Source: Charina bottae
Lineage: Eukaryota; Chordata; Lepidosauria; Squamata; Charinaidae
NCBI GenBank assembly: GCA_023362775.1
Contig: JALMGJ010000006.1
Coordinates: forward strand, 8,331,001 to 8,395,000
Direction: 5' to 3'
DNA length: 64,000 nucleotides
Part shown: in pieces, positions 10,201 to 19,090 of the stretch
Position numbering within the stretch: the stretch's first letter is position 1
Layout: the number at the start of each line of letters is the position of its first letter
Translations under genes and position numbers: made by a program
The notes under the pieces: generated by a model
Databases searched by the model: none
What the model was told of the DNA's origin: nothing
The model's input: only the letters and a program-made list of their open reading frames with translations

Positions 10201-10711
10201 GAAGGTGAGGTGGTGAAAGTGCTGGACCAGAAGTGGAGAGATCCGGTTTCTAGTCCCCCACAACTCAGCCATAGAAGTTTCTTAGGGGATTGGGCTAGCC
10301 CCCTTCTCTCAGCTTAATCCAGCCTTTCTCAACCTTTTGACCCTGGAGGAACCCTTGAAATATTTTTCAGGCCTTGGGGAACCCCTGCACATTCAGGCTC
10401 AAATATAGGCCAGAACTTACAAAATTATTATATTTGTTTCATGTGTAGACCTGTATATATGCATTAACAGTGTTCTTAAACTAACACTAAAGAACGAAAC
10501 TTAACTCTTTAATGTGAAGTTGCCCAAATTTGAAATAATTTTTTAAATAAATCATGATCTCCCAGAGAACCCCTAGTGACCTCTCATGGAACCCTTGGAT
10601 TCCCTGGTTGAGAAACCCTGACTTAATCTATTTTTCAGGGTTGTTTTTGTTGTGAGGGTAAAATTGGTCATGAGCTCTGGAGAAAAGGTGGAGTATCTAA
10701 TAAATATCTAC
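10201..10711 (+). mobile_element. tRNA-derived SINE split by a hAT MITE
   Basis: The head has a box B-like GGTTTCTAGTCCCC, followed by the TTCTCTCAGC motif. After the inserted MITE it continues with TTTTTCAGGGTTGTTTTTGT and a GGAGAAAAGGTGGAGTATCT tail ending in TAATAAAT. This is the SINE subtype with a CAGGGTTGTTGTTG 3' region. The MITE occupies 10320-10620. Confidence 0.7.
10320..10620. mobile_element. hAT MITE (301 bp) inside a SINE
   Basis: Termini CAGCCTTTCTCAACC and GGTTGAGAAACCCTG are inverted. The flanks gcttaatc (10312-10319) and acttaatc (10621-10628) are an 8-bp duplication with one mismatch. The interior has GGAGGAACCCTTGAAATA and GGGGAACCCCTG and no transposase. Confidence 0.92.
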
Positions 10712-10735
10712 TGGGAATCAGCTGTGTGATTCAGC

Positions 10736-10845
10736 CAACCGCACAGGGTTGTTGTTGCAGCGAGAAAAATTGGAAGAGAGAGCTCTGTGTACAGTGCCTG
10801 AATGAAGATTGGCCTTAAAAAATCAATAAATAGAAACAATCTGGA
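10736..10845 (+). mobile_element. SINE 3' fragment
   Basis: CACAGGGTTGTTGTTGCAG followed by GAAGAGAGAGCTCTGTGTAC and an AATCAATAAATAG end matches the 3' region of the same SINE class. Confidence 0.6.
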
Positions 10846-11865
10846 ATGCCTCCTAAGAGGAATTCTCTCCTGATTTAACTGAAGCTGTTTGGAAAAACGT
10901 TGTGCCATGAAAGACAGGACATTTACACACTCACAACTGACAGCAATATCATAACTCAATGAGTGCAAAAACTCTGCTCCAAGTATGGGAATTGCACCAA
11001 AATTCTCTTCTCCTTCAGAATAAATTTCAAAAGCCAAGTTTTTCATCCATTCCATTTTCATAAATGAAAACTGAAAAAAAATGCTAATCTGTTGGGGAAA
11101 AAACATTGTGTTGGTTTTGTGGTTACATTACACACACGCACACAGACACACAAACTGCTGCTAAAGCTGAGTCACGCATTTCTGTGCAAAGAGGATTCAT
11201 TTCTCCTTTTTAAAAAGCATGCAATTTGTATGAGTAACAGAAATTCTATATTGTCTTAGAGCTGCCAAAGGTTTTTAAGGTAATGGCAATTTTGAAAAGG
11301 AGAGTCATCACATGCTTTTCAGCATTAATCGATGTTTTGGGAATTCAGGAAGCCAACCCGTTTCTCCCCCATGAAATTGGCTGCAGTGGTGAAAATTGGA
11401 TGACACTCTCTCTCAGCTGAGTTAAATGAATATTGATCAATTTTCTGAAGGTGCTGTTTGGAGCAACCAAATGAAATGAACAATCTCATTTTATCTTCCT
11501 GTCAAGAAATAGGGGCCCGGTCAATGGATTCAGATACAGTTGGCTCCCTGTCTGCAAATGCTTAGGTTTGTAGAGAATGGTTTGGATCCAAGTTAAGAAA
11601 GTAGAGAATATTCTTTGAACGAATCCCCTCTGGGAAAGTTTACAGCTTGTTGTTTGGAGCAGAGGCTTTCAGATTTGTCTGCAAAAGTTAGAGAGAAATC
11701 CAGTCCGCGTTAATCTTCAGTCCTGGCACATTTTCATCACCAACAGAATCTATCCAGGTTAAGTCGGAAGGAAGGAAGGGAGGGAGTTTTGGTAGCTAAC
11801 TCAATTCACATTTCAGAGACTTCCTGGGAAGAAACTCTGAACAGTCGGCAATATTTGGATGACCT
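10846..11865. other. Unassigned non-coding sequence
   Basis: No repeat or exon recognised. The 132-codon minus-strand frame that ends here overlaps SINE sequence and shows no domain. A short CA-rich patch lies at 11131-11152. Confidence 0.55.
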
Positions 11866-11946
11866 TGGCTAATCATGGAAGCTAAGTAAGGTCCAGCTTG
11901 GGTAGTACTTGGATTGAGGACCTCCAGACATTCCAAGAATTGTCAA
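11866..11946 (+). mobile_element. 5S-rRNA-derived SINE fragment
   Basis: GGAAGCTAAGTAAGGTC and GTAGTACTTGGATTGAGGAC follow the 5S rRNA internal region with clear decay. The flanking 5S parts are absent, so this is a SINE relic rather than a 5S gene. Confidence 0.75.
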
Positions 11947-12835
11947 CTTGATAAGAATTAAAGAACTAACTTCCTTCTGCAATAGAATGTGCCATCGAAA
12001 GCCAATTTGATGGGGTTTTGTTTTCTTTTTTTGCATTCAATTAAACAAACAAAACATTCAGAAGATACTAGAAAGATACCGTAGTGAAAAGGGGGAATAA
12101 CAGATGAGCCCAAGCAAACTGAAATAAAAAGGAAACCGGAAAAGACTATATTGTGAAATACAAACCACTTACTCTATAGTTAATATTCAATCGAAATTGA
12201 TCGGTTGACTGATCAATGGTGTTTCTGCACTGCCAAATTTATGCAGACTCTTGGTGGTTATTTGTATTAGGAAAAAGTACTGCTAGTAGAGAAATGAGAA
12301 AGAGCATTTTGGCATCCCTGTATCACATTTCTATCAATTTAAAATAGTAATTAATTTGATTAAAGTCTTTTTTGTGAGCACTGGACACCTATGCATAGTT
12401 TTTGAAAGAAATGGGGGAGAAGTTATTTTATATATCAGTTTCGTTCTGGAATACTATTTTTTTAGAGGAGAGCGGGGTAGTTGCCCGTGTTCTTTACTTT
12501 CAGTTTGGAAACAAATTGAATGGCAGTAGCAATGGATATCATTCACAAAACACACATTGAATTTATAGCAGTAAAGCATAACATTAGTAGAGTTTATCTC
12601 TTTTTCAATTCAGTGAACAGATACTTGACTACGGAAGTTTTATTTTACTTTGTATTAAGACTATGCTTTGCATAGTCGTTTATATAATTATTTTCCCATT
12701 CTACTCTTTGTTAAGGAGAGTATCTCAGGACGCAATAAGCTGTTGGGTAGGACAAGCAAAGCCTTCCCTTCCCTAAATTGTTTTCTCAGGGAAAAATAAA
12801 TGCTATCAGCTCAGCCATAAAACATTTAGAAGGAA
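11947..12835. other. Unassigned AT-rich sequence
   Basis: No gene or recognisable repeat is seen. Confidence 0.5.
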
Positions 12836-12840
12836 GAATG

Positions 12841-13274
12841 TTGATAAAACTGAGAGAAGATACTAGAAGCCAAGCAAAGCCTATTGGAAGCAAGGTCTAG
12901 ATCAAATAAACCCATAAAAGTAACTATAAAGTATATAAAGTAACTATAAAGTAATAATAAATTATTGCCTCTTTGTTTTTTCATTGGACCATTGTTTTCG
13001 TAGTATCACCCCATTATTTCATAGATTCACCCCATATTTGATGACACTAACCAGTGCACCAATCACCTCTATGCTTCGCCCAGTGGTATTGGCCAATCAT
13101 GTATATACCCTGATTTGCATAATCCTATAAAAGGGGTTGCATCCCCGCCCCTTTTCAGGTTTGTTTTTGCTGCCTCCAGTACCATAATAAAAAATTCATG
13201 CCTTATTGGATGGGGGCACTGGTCCCCATTGTGAACAAACCCTTGGGGGATTTTATGGAGAAACTTCTCCTACA
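12841..13274 (+). mobile_element. Candidate solo LTR (endogenous retrovirus-like)
   Basis: The 434-bp segment ends in ...CTACA and is bounded by gaatg (12836-12840 and 13275-13279), a 5-bp duplication. It has promoter architecture in order: GGCCAATCAT (13091), CTATAAAAGG (13125-13134), a GC box CCCCGCCCC, then ATAATAAAAAA (about 13184) as poly(A) signal. The first bases are TT rather than TG, so the left edge is tentative. No coding region accompanies it. Confidence 0.6.
13125..13134 (+). promoter_or_regulatory. TATA box of the LTR-like element
   Basis: CTATAAAAGG sits about 34 bases downstream of a CCAAT box (13091-13100) and upstream of a poly(A) signal, a spacing typical of LTR promoters. 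Confidence 0.55.
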
Positions 13275-13279
13275 GAATG

Positions 13280-13721
13280 ATAATAAAGGGTATAATGACT
13301 GCAATATAGTGTATAAGAAAGGCATGCTTTTATAAGTTTATAAGAACAAGTTATGGGCACTCCCCACAAAGGGGTTTCATGGCACCCATTAATCAGAAGA
13401 CACACTGGTGAAGCACTCATTAATCAGAAGACACACTTCCCATGACTTCATCTAGTCTTCCAGGATGTTCTCTACTATCTGCTTAGTTTATTTTCTGGGC
13501 AAATGGGAAACTTCCAAATAAAGCATTAAGATGCCACTATCCTCCCTTTTTTATTTCCCATGAATGTCCCTTGAGCCTGTGCTGGGTCCAAGGGCATTCT
13601 GATAAAAATGATGATGCTAGAAGCTGTTACTCTGCTTTGTATCATGTCAGGTTCATGTTGTGTAGAAATTAAAAGAATACAACAAGGGAAATTAGGCTGG
13701 GAATGAAACCTGGCTTCCTTG
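13280..13721. other. Unassigned non-coding sequence
   Basis: Contains a local direct repeat, CATTAATCAGAAGACACAC, at about 13386-13404 and 13417-13435. Nothing else recognised. Confidence 0.55.
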
Positions 13722-13729
13722 TTCTAGAA

Positions 13730-13861
13730 CAGTGCTTCTCAACCTTGGCAACTTTAAAATGTGTGGACTTCAACTCCCAGAATTCCCCAGCCAGCATGCT
13801 GGCTGGGAATTCTGGGAGTTGAAGTCCACACATCTTAAAGCTGCAAGCTTGAAAAACACTG
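13730..13861. mobile_element. Palindromic hAT MITE, copy 2
   Basis: CAGTGCTTCTCAACC start and a degraded AAAAACACTG end, flanked by perfect 8-bp ttctagaa (13722-13729 and 13862-13869). The central palindrome is AGAATTCCCCAGCCAGCATG and its complement. Confidence 0.94.
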
Positions 13862-13869
13862 TTCTAGAA

Positions 13870-14515
13870 GCTCCTGGGGTGTTATTCAGGGTTTGTATGC
13901 TTCAAAGGCAAGCTCAAAAAAGAGAAAGGAAAAGAATGACAGTAACAAAGTTTAAATTTAAGAAATCTTATCTTGGATATATCTTCAAAAATCATACATT
14001 TGACTCCCACCTGTGCAATGCATGATTCTTCATCAAAATGCTGCCATGCGAAAATTAGGATATTAAAAAAAAAGCTTTTAAGATTCAGCCTTTTCTTTTC
14101 TTCCTTGTGAAAGCTGAGCCAAGTGATACATGTTTCTGAACTCCTGCATGAAGTGTTCTAAGAAGATGACAACATTAAAATCATCTGGAGTTTTCAATTA
14201 TTTCAATGCTGCTGCTCTCTGCTTTCTGTTAGTCTTTTAATTAGCATATAGAATTGTTCATATTAGGGACAAATGCAGAAATAATGACGGGATTCCACCA
14301 GCATGCTCAACTTGAGTAGTGAATTAGCAAGTTTTTCCAGGGCTATAAAAGATATTCAACCGTAAATTAATCAAAGAGGCTGAATTGGCACAGCCCAAAC
14401 CCTAAGATATTTTTATTTTCTAGTTTTGTTTAATGATATTGGGGACCCATTTGGTATACCTAGAGTCTCTCTGTTTGCATTGGGTAGCCATAAAAATGTC
14501 CTAAATGAATAGATA
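13870..14515. other. Unassigned AT-rich sequence
   Basis: No repeat recognised. Segment 14090-14290 has balanced, low-repeat composition with TTAATTAGCATA-like words and could be conserved non-coding DNA, but this cannot be tested here. Confidence 0.4.
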
Positions 14516-14528
14516 AGCAAACAAATGT

Positions 14529-15062
14529 TTGATAAAGTTGCATGGGTATCCATTGCCTAACCACTCACCCACCACAGCAAAGCCAACAGAAGCTATGAAA
14601 AGGATGACACTGCCATACATCAGAAACATCTCAGAAACTACCAATAGACTGTTACAACCACATGGCATCACCGTAGCACACAAACCAACCAAAACCCTTC
14701 AGAACAACGTAAGTGACCCAAAAGACCCAGTATCCCAAGAAGGAAAAACAGGAGTTATCTACAACATACAGTGTAAGGACTGTAACAGCCACTATGTAGG
14801 ATAGATGGGCAGAAGACTAGCAGAACTCATCCATGAACACCAACTAGCAGTCAGAAGACACGATGAAAACTCCTTAATCTCACAACACATGGACAGACTT
14901 AACCATACTTTCAACTGGGAAACTGTGAGCATCTTAAACCAAGCCAAATCCAAAAATGCTAGAGAATTCCTGGAAGCTTGGCACTCAGACAAAGCAGCCA
15001 TCAACAGACACATAGAGGTAAATAACATTTACATACCATTCAAGAGACAAGAAAAAAGCTAA
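14529..15062 (+). pseudogene. Penelope GIY-YIG endonuclease remnant
   Basis: Penelope-like elements pair an RT with a C-terminal GIY-YIG endonuclease that nicks the target. Here the GIY-YIG core appears as GVIYNIQCKDCNSHYVG, with the cysteine pair typical of this group, then GRRLAELIHEH and a C-terminal helix region with AWHSDKAAINRHIE. A single in-frame TAG at 14802-14804 follows YVG, where the family has glutamine (CAG). The next codon, ATG, replaces the usual threonine. Both changes fit C-to-T decay. The frame is otherwise open, so it is a young-looking but dead copy. Confidence 0.9.
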
Positions 15063-15252
15063 GAAGGAAACAAAACAATCAGAACACATCCTCTCCAGCA
15101 TCCAACACCCAGATAAGCAGGGATTAACCCCAGACAAACAATCAAGCAGAAAACAATATCCCAATCAAGGAACTACCAAGGAGGAAACCACGCCCCACCA
15201 ACACTGGCAGGGCAAGCTACTGTATATAAGCAGGGAGCAAACCCCACACTTA

Positions 15253-15298
15253 CTTGCACTGATGATGTTACCTATTCAGGAAATGAAATGTCTGCAAG
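15253..15298 (+). ncRNA. Hammerhead ribozyme motif (Penelope)
   Basis: The order is CTTGCA (stem I 5'), CTGATGA (core), helix II 15267-15272 with 15279-15284 (G.U, U-A, U-A, A/A mismatch, C-G, C-G), GAAA, a minimal ATGT stem III, cleavage-site C, then TGCAAG (15293-15298), fully complementary to CTTGCA. One extra base lies between the core and helix II, as in some natural hammerheads. All invariant core bases are present. The A/A mismatch in helix II and a decayed ACGT (to ATGT) in stem III may weaken it. Confidence 0.82.
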
Positions 15299-15360
15299 CA
15301 AACGACCAAGCTCAGAGAGCACCAAGGTCTCCACAAGAGAAAAAACAATTAGCAAACAAT

Positions 15361-15480
15361 GATGTAACTGTTAAGCAACTTTCCAGAAAATAGTATAAAT
15401 CTTCAGCTTCTTTGTTTAGGGAGCTTCATTCTCTGCGAGGCTGAGTTATAATGTGAATAAATACACAGGCCAAAACTAGT
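15361..15480 (+). repeat. LTR-like fragment (tentative)
   Basis: GTATAAATC (15393-15401) then, about 60 bases later, GTGAATAAATAC resembles TATA and poly(A) signals of an LTR. Edges are not defined. If real, the Penelope copy was inserted within it. Confidence 0.3.
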
Positions 15481-15979
15481 AAGCAGTAAGACGCAGCAAT
15501 TATAATCAAGACTTTAAGGAAAACAATGTGAAGCATGATTCAAGGAAGAAAGCCTACAGTTTAAAATGCATTAAAAACTTTTAAGAAACTGCCTGCAGCT
15601 TAAGTAACTGCAAGGAATTACCAGAAATGCAAGGAACGGCAAGGAAGTGCCTGATGCCTTATGAATAATATAGATTCCCTCTCTCTCCTCCAGATGATAA
15701 AATCAGGGTTGCATTCTCAGCATTTAAGAAATCTTATCAAAACTTCAGTTTGCCTTCATTCTTGATCCCAGATCTTTATCATTTGCCACGGTTGCTTCCA
15801 TAGCACCCATCTCCACATCTTTTGATGCATTGGGAGATTTGCTTCTGTAATGGAAACTATCTCTGTTCCGGGAGGATGAAAACCCTGCAGAATCCATTTC
15901 AGAACTTTGCAACTACTGGAAGACACAGGTGTCCACTAAGAGCCACGGTGATGTCCCACCTATCATGACACCATGTATA
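15481..15979. other. Unassigned non-coding sequence
   Basis: Includes GCAAGGAA-type short repeats (15610-15645). Nothing else recognised. Confidence 0.5.
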
Positions 15980-16330
15980 ATGTCATTTGCCCCTCACTTG
16001 TGTCCTCCTGTGGTTGCCCCTGTATCTAAAGCTTTGGATGGAGGACCACCAATATGCTGATGACATCCACCTTTACTGCCATTTGCCATCCAGCCTCAAA
16101 GAGAAAGATGAAAAGATGGAAGCAGGTGAATAAGATGAAATGAAATGCAAACCAGATAGAGGTACATTTCATCAATGGGAAACCAAGTTCTGAGACTGTC
16201 TTCAGGAGGTCCCATATGAAGTTGTCCTCCCCAAAAGAGCCTTTCTGCATTTTGGGAGACGTCCTTATCCCCTAGCTGTCTCTTGCTCACCAAGTTGTGA
16301 AGTTGTGCATTGTCAAGCAGTGCATTTGAC
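15980..16330 (+). pseudogene. Decayed L2-clade LINE RT fragment
   Basis: The frame at about 16030-16105 reads QYADDIHLYCHLPSSLKE, which carries the RT catalytic YADD box with the HLYADDTQLY-like context of L2-clade elements. Downstream, CTGTCTTCAGGAGGTCCCA and GAGACGTCCTTATCC resemble the following RT region, out of frame. Heavily degraded. Confidence 0.6.
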
Positions 16331-17339
16331 TATGGGGGGGGGGGGATAGACAATGTGGAATAATATGTGAAAATCTGCAATTCTGAGATGGGCCAGATTT
16401 CGACAGATCTAGGCTGCTGTGCAGATTTCTGTGGTGGCGAAGTTCTTGCATCTCTCTCCTGTTTGTATGCAGTCATTTCCATCCCTACTTAAGAGGTTTA
16501 TGGGTGTGTTTATATTAACTACACCTTGGAATCTGCTATATGAACAAGCATAGGTTACAGAATTTGAGCATAATGTGATCTTTCATCAGCAAAATGAAAG
16601 GTAATTGGCTCATATAGATATCAGCAGAATGTTTTTCTGGCTCTGCTCTCTCTCTTTGCTGGAGTGGAGTTCAGCTTCTGCACCTCATCTCAATATGTTT
16701 TCTCATCAGAGCCAATAGCCTGGTCATCATTCGGAGATTCAGCTTGGCACATTTAAAAGACAGATGCTGGTCCATAGAAGTGAGAAGTTGCGACAGTGTG
16801 TTGCTAGGTTTAGGATTGGCAGGGACACTTAGCAAGAATTTCTCACTCAAGTTGCATCGGAAGCTGCTAAAGATTCAACTTTTGCAACTTTGCTTCTCCG
16901 TTTCTAAATGTTGTTGATTAAGATTCTTTTGGGTAGATAACTTCTTTAGAATAAATTAAAGGCCATTTCTTTTCCTCCATCTTCAAAGAACATTCCAGAT
17001 ACCTTCTCTTGTGGATGGCTATCATTAGCCAAGAGTAAAATTCAAAGATCTCTATCATTTACAGAGTTAAAACATAAGGGGCAAAGCAAAGCAAGTGGAA
17101 TGTGGAAAAAAAATCACAATTTGTGGCATCAGAGGACAGAAGAGTAATCTCAGCTCATTCTCCAGCAATATACATATATAGAGAAATAAAGAAAAGAAAG
17201 CTTGGAGGGGGTTGCAAAATTAAGAAAGGGCAAGGAAATGCAATGCTCCTCTTTTGGGTGGTAGCAAGTAGCTGTAACTGCAATAATTAAGGCAAACTAA
17301 GGGTTCATCCTCACATCCCCCTACCCATGGTATTGTAAT
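16331..17339. other. Unassigned non-coding sequence
   Basis: A G run (16335-16346) and nothing else recognised. Confidence 0.5.
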
Positions 17340-17482
17340 GGTATGTGGGAATGATCTTGGGAGACAGAAGGAAGAGACACAGACTGGACAACTGTCATGT
17401 AAAAGATATCTCAGTTCACAGAAAGAGAGGGCATGGGAAACATTTCAGAAGGGGCCCTCCCTAGTTTTCCAGAGAGTAAAAT

Positions 17483-17742
17483 GAGAGCCAGTTTGGCGTA
17501 GTCAGTTCGTAGTGAGTTTGGTGTAGTGAGAGCCAGTTGGTGTAATGGTTAAGGCACCAGGCTAGAGACCATGAGACTGAGTTCTAGTCCCGCCTTAGGC
17601 ATGAAATCTGGCTGGGGGACCTTGGGCCAGTCACTTTCTCTCAGCCCTAGGAAGGATGCAATGGCAAACCACTTCCAAAAAAACCTTGCCAAGAACACTG
17701 CAGGGACTAGTCCAGGCAGTTGTCAGGAGTCAAAAAACAGGA
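17483..17742 (+). mobile_element. tRNA-derived SINE (RTE-like tail subtype)
   Basis: The head GAGAGCCAGTT...GTGTAATGGTTAAGGCAC is preceded by a partial second head (17483-17526), so the 5' end is duplicated. The body has GAGTTCTAGTCCCGCCTTAG, CTTGGGCCAGTCACTTTCTC and GGCAAACCACTTCC, and the tail has GGACTAGTCCAGGCAGTTGT and CAGGAGTC. Confidence 0.88.
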
Positions 17743-17803
17743 AGGAAGGAAGGAAGGAAGGAAGGAAGGAAGGAAGGAAGGAAGGAAGGAAGGAAGGAAG
17801 GAA
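17740..17803. repeat. (GGAA)n microsatellite
   Basis: About 15 GGAA units at the 3' end of the SINE. Confidence 0.97.
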
Positions 17804-17904
17804 AAAAGAGGATGTGAGGGGAGAAATACTTTCAGTCTTGCAAGATTCTGTTAATGTAACCTCATAGTTGTGCTTCTTGTCTGGACTACCTGGAAGAGCT
17901 AACA

Positions 17905-18426
17905 GTTACAAACAATTCTCAGAAGCTACCTTTTCTTGCCCTGTCCTCATCGCTGGAGGTCCAAAGCCACCAGCGCTGGCTCTTCATCACCTTCTGACCT
18001 ACTGACCACAAGGGAGTTCAGGATGTGCTCTGCATCCCCTCTTGGTCCACCACTCTCCCTTCTCTGTGTCTAAGAGATTGCTAATCTCAGGTCTCTCCTT
18101 CTGACATTCTTCCCCAGCACATGTGTACAGACTGCACACTCTTGGGTTCTTCTCTTGATAGGATGCAGTTAATTAGGTGCTAAGCTTTGCCTGTGCCTAT
18201 AACATATTTCCTGTAAATAAATCTCTTGTCTGTTGTAGTTATAAAACCTGCTTCACTAATCCTTATTCAGGTTAGATTGTTGTTCTTGGGAACACTCACA
18301 GGTACACAGAGAATGCTTCTACCTCCAACACTCATGAGTTTGCCTGCATCTCATCCCCTGAAACAACTTAAAGTTCCCGATTCTCCTGTTTTAAAGTAAG
18401 GTTTTCTCAATTGTCCTGAATTGGTA
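17905..18426. other. Sequence between two LTR-like repeats
   Basis: Non-coding. It includes CTGTAAATAAATCTCTTGTC then TTATAAAACCTGCTTC, which looks like the R-U5 part of another LTR. No gag or pol similarity is visible. Confidence 0.4.
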
Positions 18427-18668
18427 TGTGGGAATGACCTTGGGAGACAGGTGGAAGAGCTGCAGACTAGGCAGCAGTCAGACAAATGGCAGCTGAGCCC
18501 ACAGAAGGAATGTGGAGGTGGCAAACCCTCCCTAGTCTCTTGGGCTGTAAACACAAGTTGGGGGAGTGACATACTTTCAGACTTGCAAGATTAATGTAAC
18601 AGTACAATAAAGTTAGAACTAGTACTTCTGGGTGTGCTTCTTGTCTGGACTACCTTGCAAGACTGACA
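18427..18668 (+). repeat. LTR-like repeat copy B
   Basis: It opens TGTGGGAATGACCTTGGGAG, has AATAAAGTTAGAACTAG (poly(A)-signal-like) and ends GTGCTTCTTGTCTGGACTAC...CTGACA. It matches copy A end to end but with substantial divergence. Confidence 0.6.
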
Positions 18669-18929
18669 TGTCCTGACACAATTTTTGTGGTAAACAAAAT
18701 CTAGTTGTGAGCACAATGTCATTGGTGACAATTTGATTGATGACATGGTCAGGGGCTGGGTTCCACCCAGCTTCTATTGGCCACTTTAGGCCTCTGTAGG
18801 AGCCCTCCTTCCCTTCAGCTACTGGGCATTGCCCTCCATGGCCATTTTGGCTTGGGTAGCAGGATCACCTGGGCACCTGGCACCTGGATCCTGCCCACCT
18901 AATGTCTGACTGGCAACTTGATGTCAGTC

Positions 18930-19090
18930 CTGTGTCCTGCAAGCTAGGCCAGATCAGGAGTCAGATATCACCAGAACCACAGGAACTTTATTGTTGTTGA
19001 GTATAATAACTGAATTTGAAAACGTGCTAGAGTTCTCTCGGCCCCCTCTTATACCAAACAGAATCAAGCCAGGGATATCTTGAGTTTCTT
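18930..19090 (-). repeat. LTR-like fragment, minus strand
   Basis: Read on the minus strand there is GGTATAAGAGGGGGCC, then about 60 bases on CAACAATAAAGTTCCTGTGG, a TATA-like and poly(A)-signal order. Edges and family are unknown. Confidence 0.35.

Larger units (their letters stand above)
14525..15350 (+). mobile_element. Penelope-like element, 3' part
   Basis: The flanks agcaaacaa (14516-14524 and 15351-15359) form a 9-bp target duplication. The interior encodes a GIY-YIG endonuclease region (14529-15062), a 3' untranslated part with ACTGTATATAAGCAGG, and a hammerhead ribozyme motif (15253-15298) near the 3' end. The reverse transcriptase is missing because of 5' truncation. Confidence 0.9.
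17344..17904 (+). repeat. LTR-like repeat copy A, with SINE insertion
   Basis: It starts TGTGGGAATGATCTTGGGAG and ends with TGTGCTTCTTGTCTGGACTA followed by ...AACA. The same start and end words frame copy B at 18427-18668. A SINE with its microsatellite (17483-17803) lies in the middle. TG...CA-type termini and the shared order suggest a retroviral-type LTR; no target duplication was confirmed. Confidence 0.55.

Noticed and set aside
10708..11106. A 132-codon minus-strand frame
   Set aside because: It overlaps a SINE tail, has no domain or recognisable motif, and no splice context supports it.
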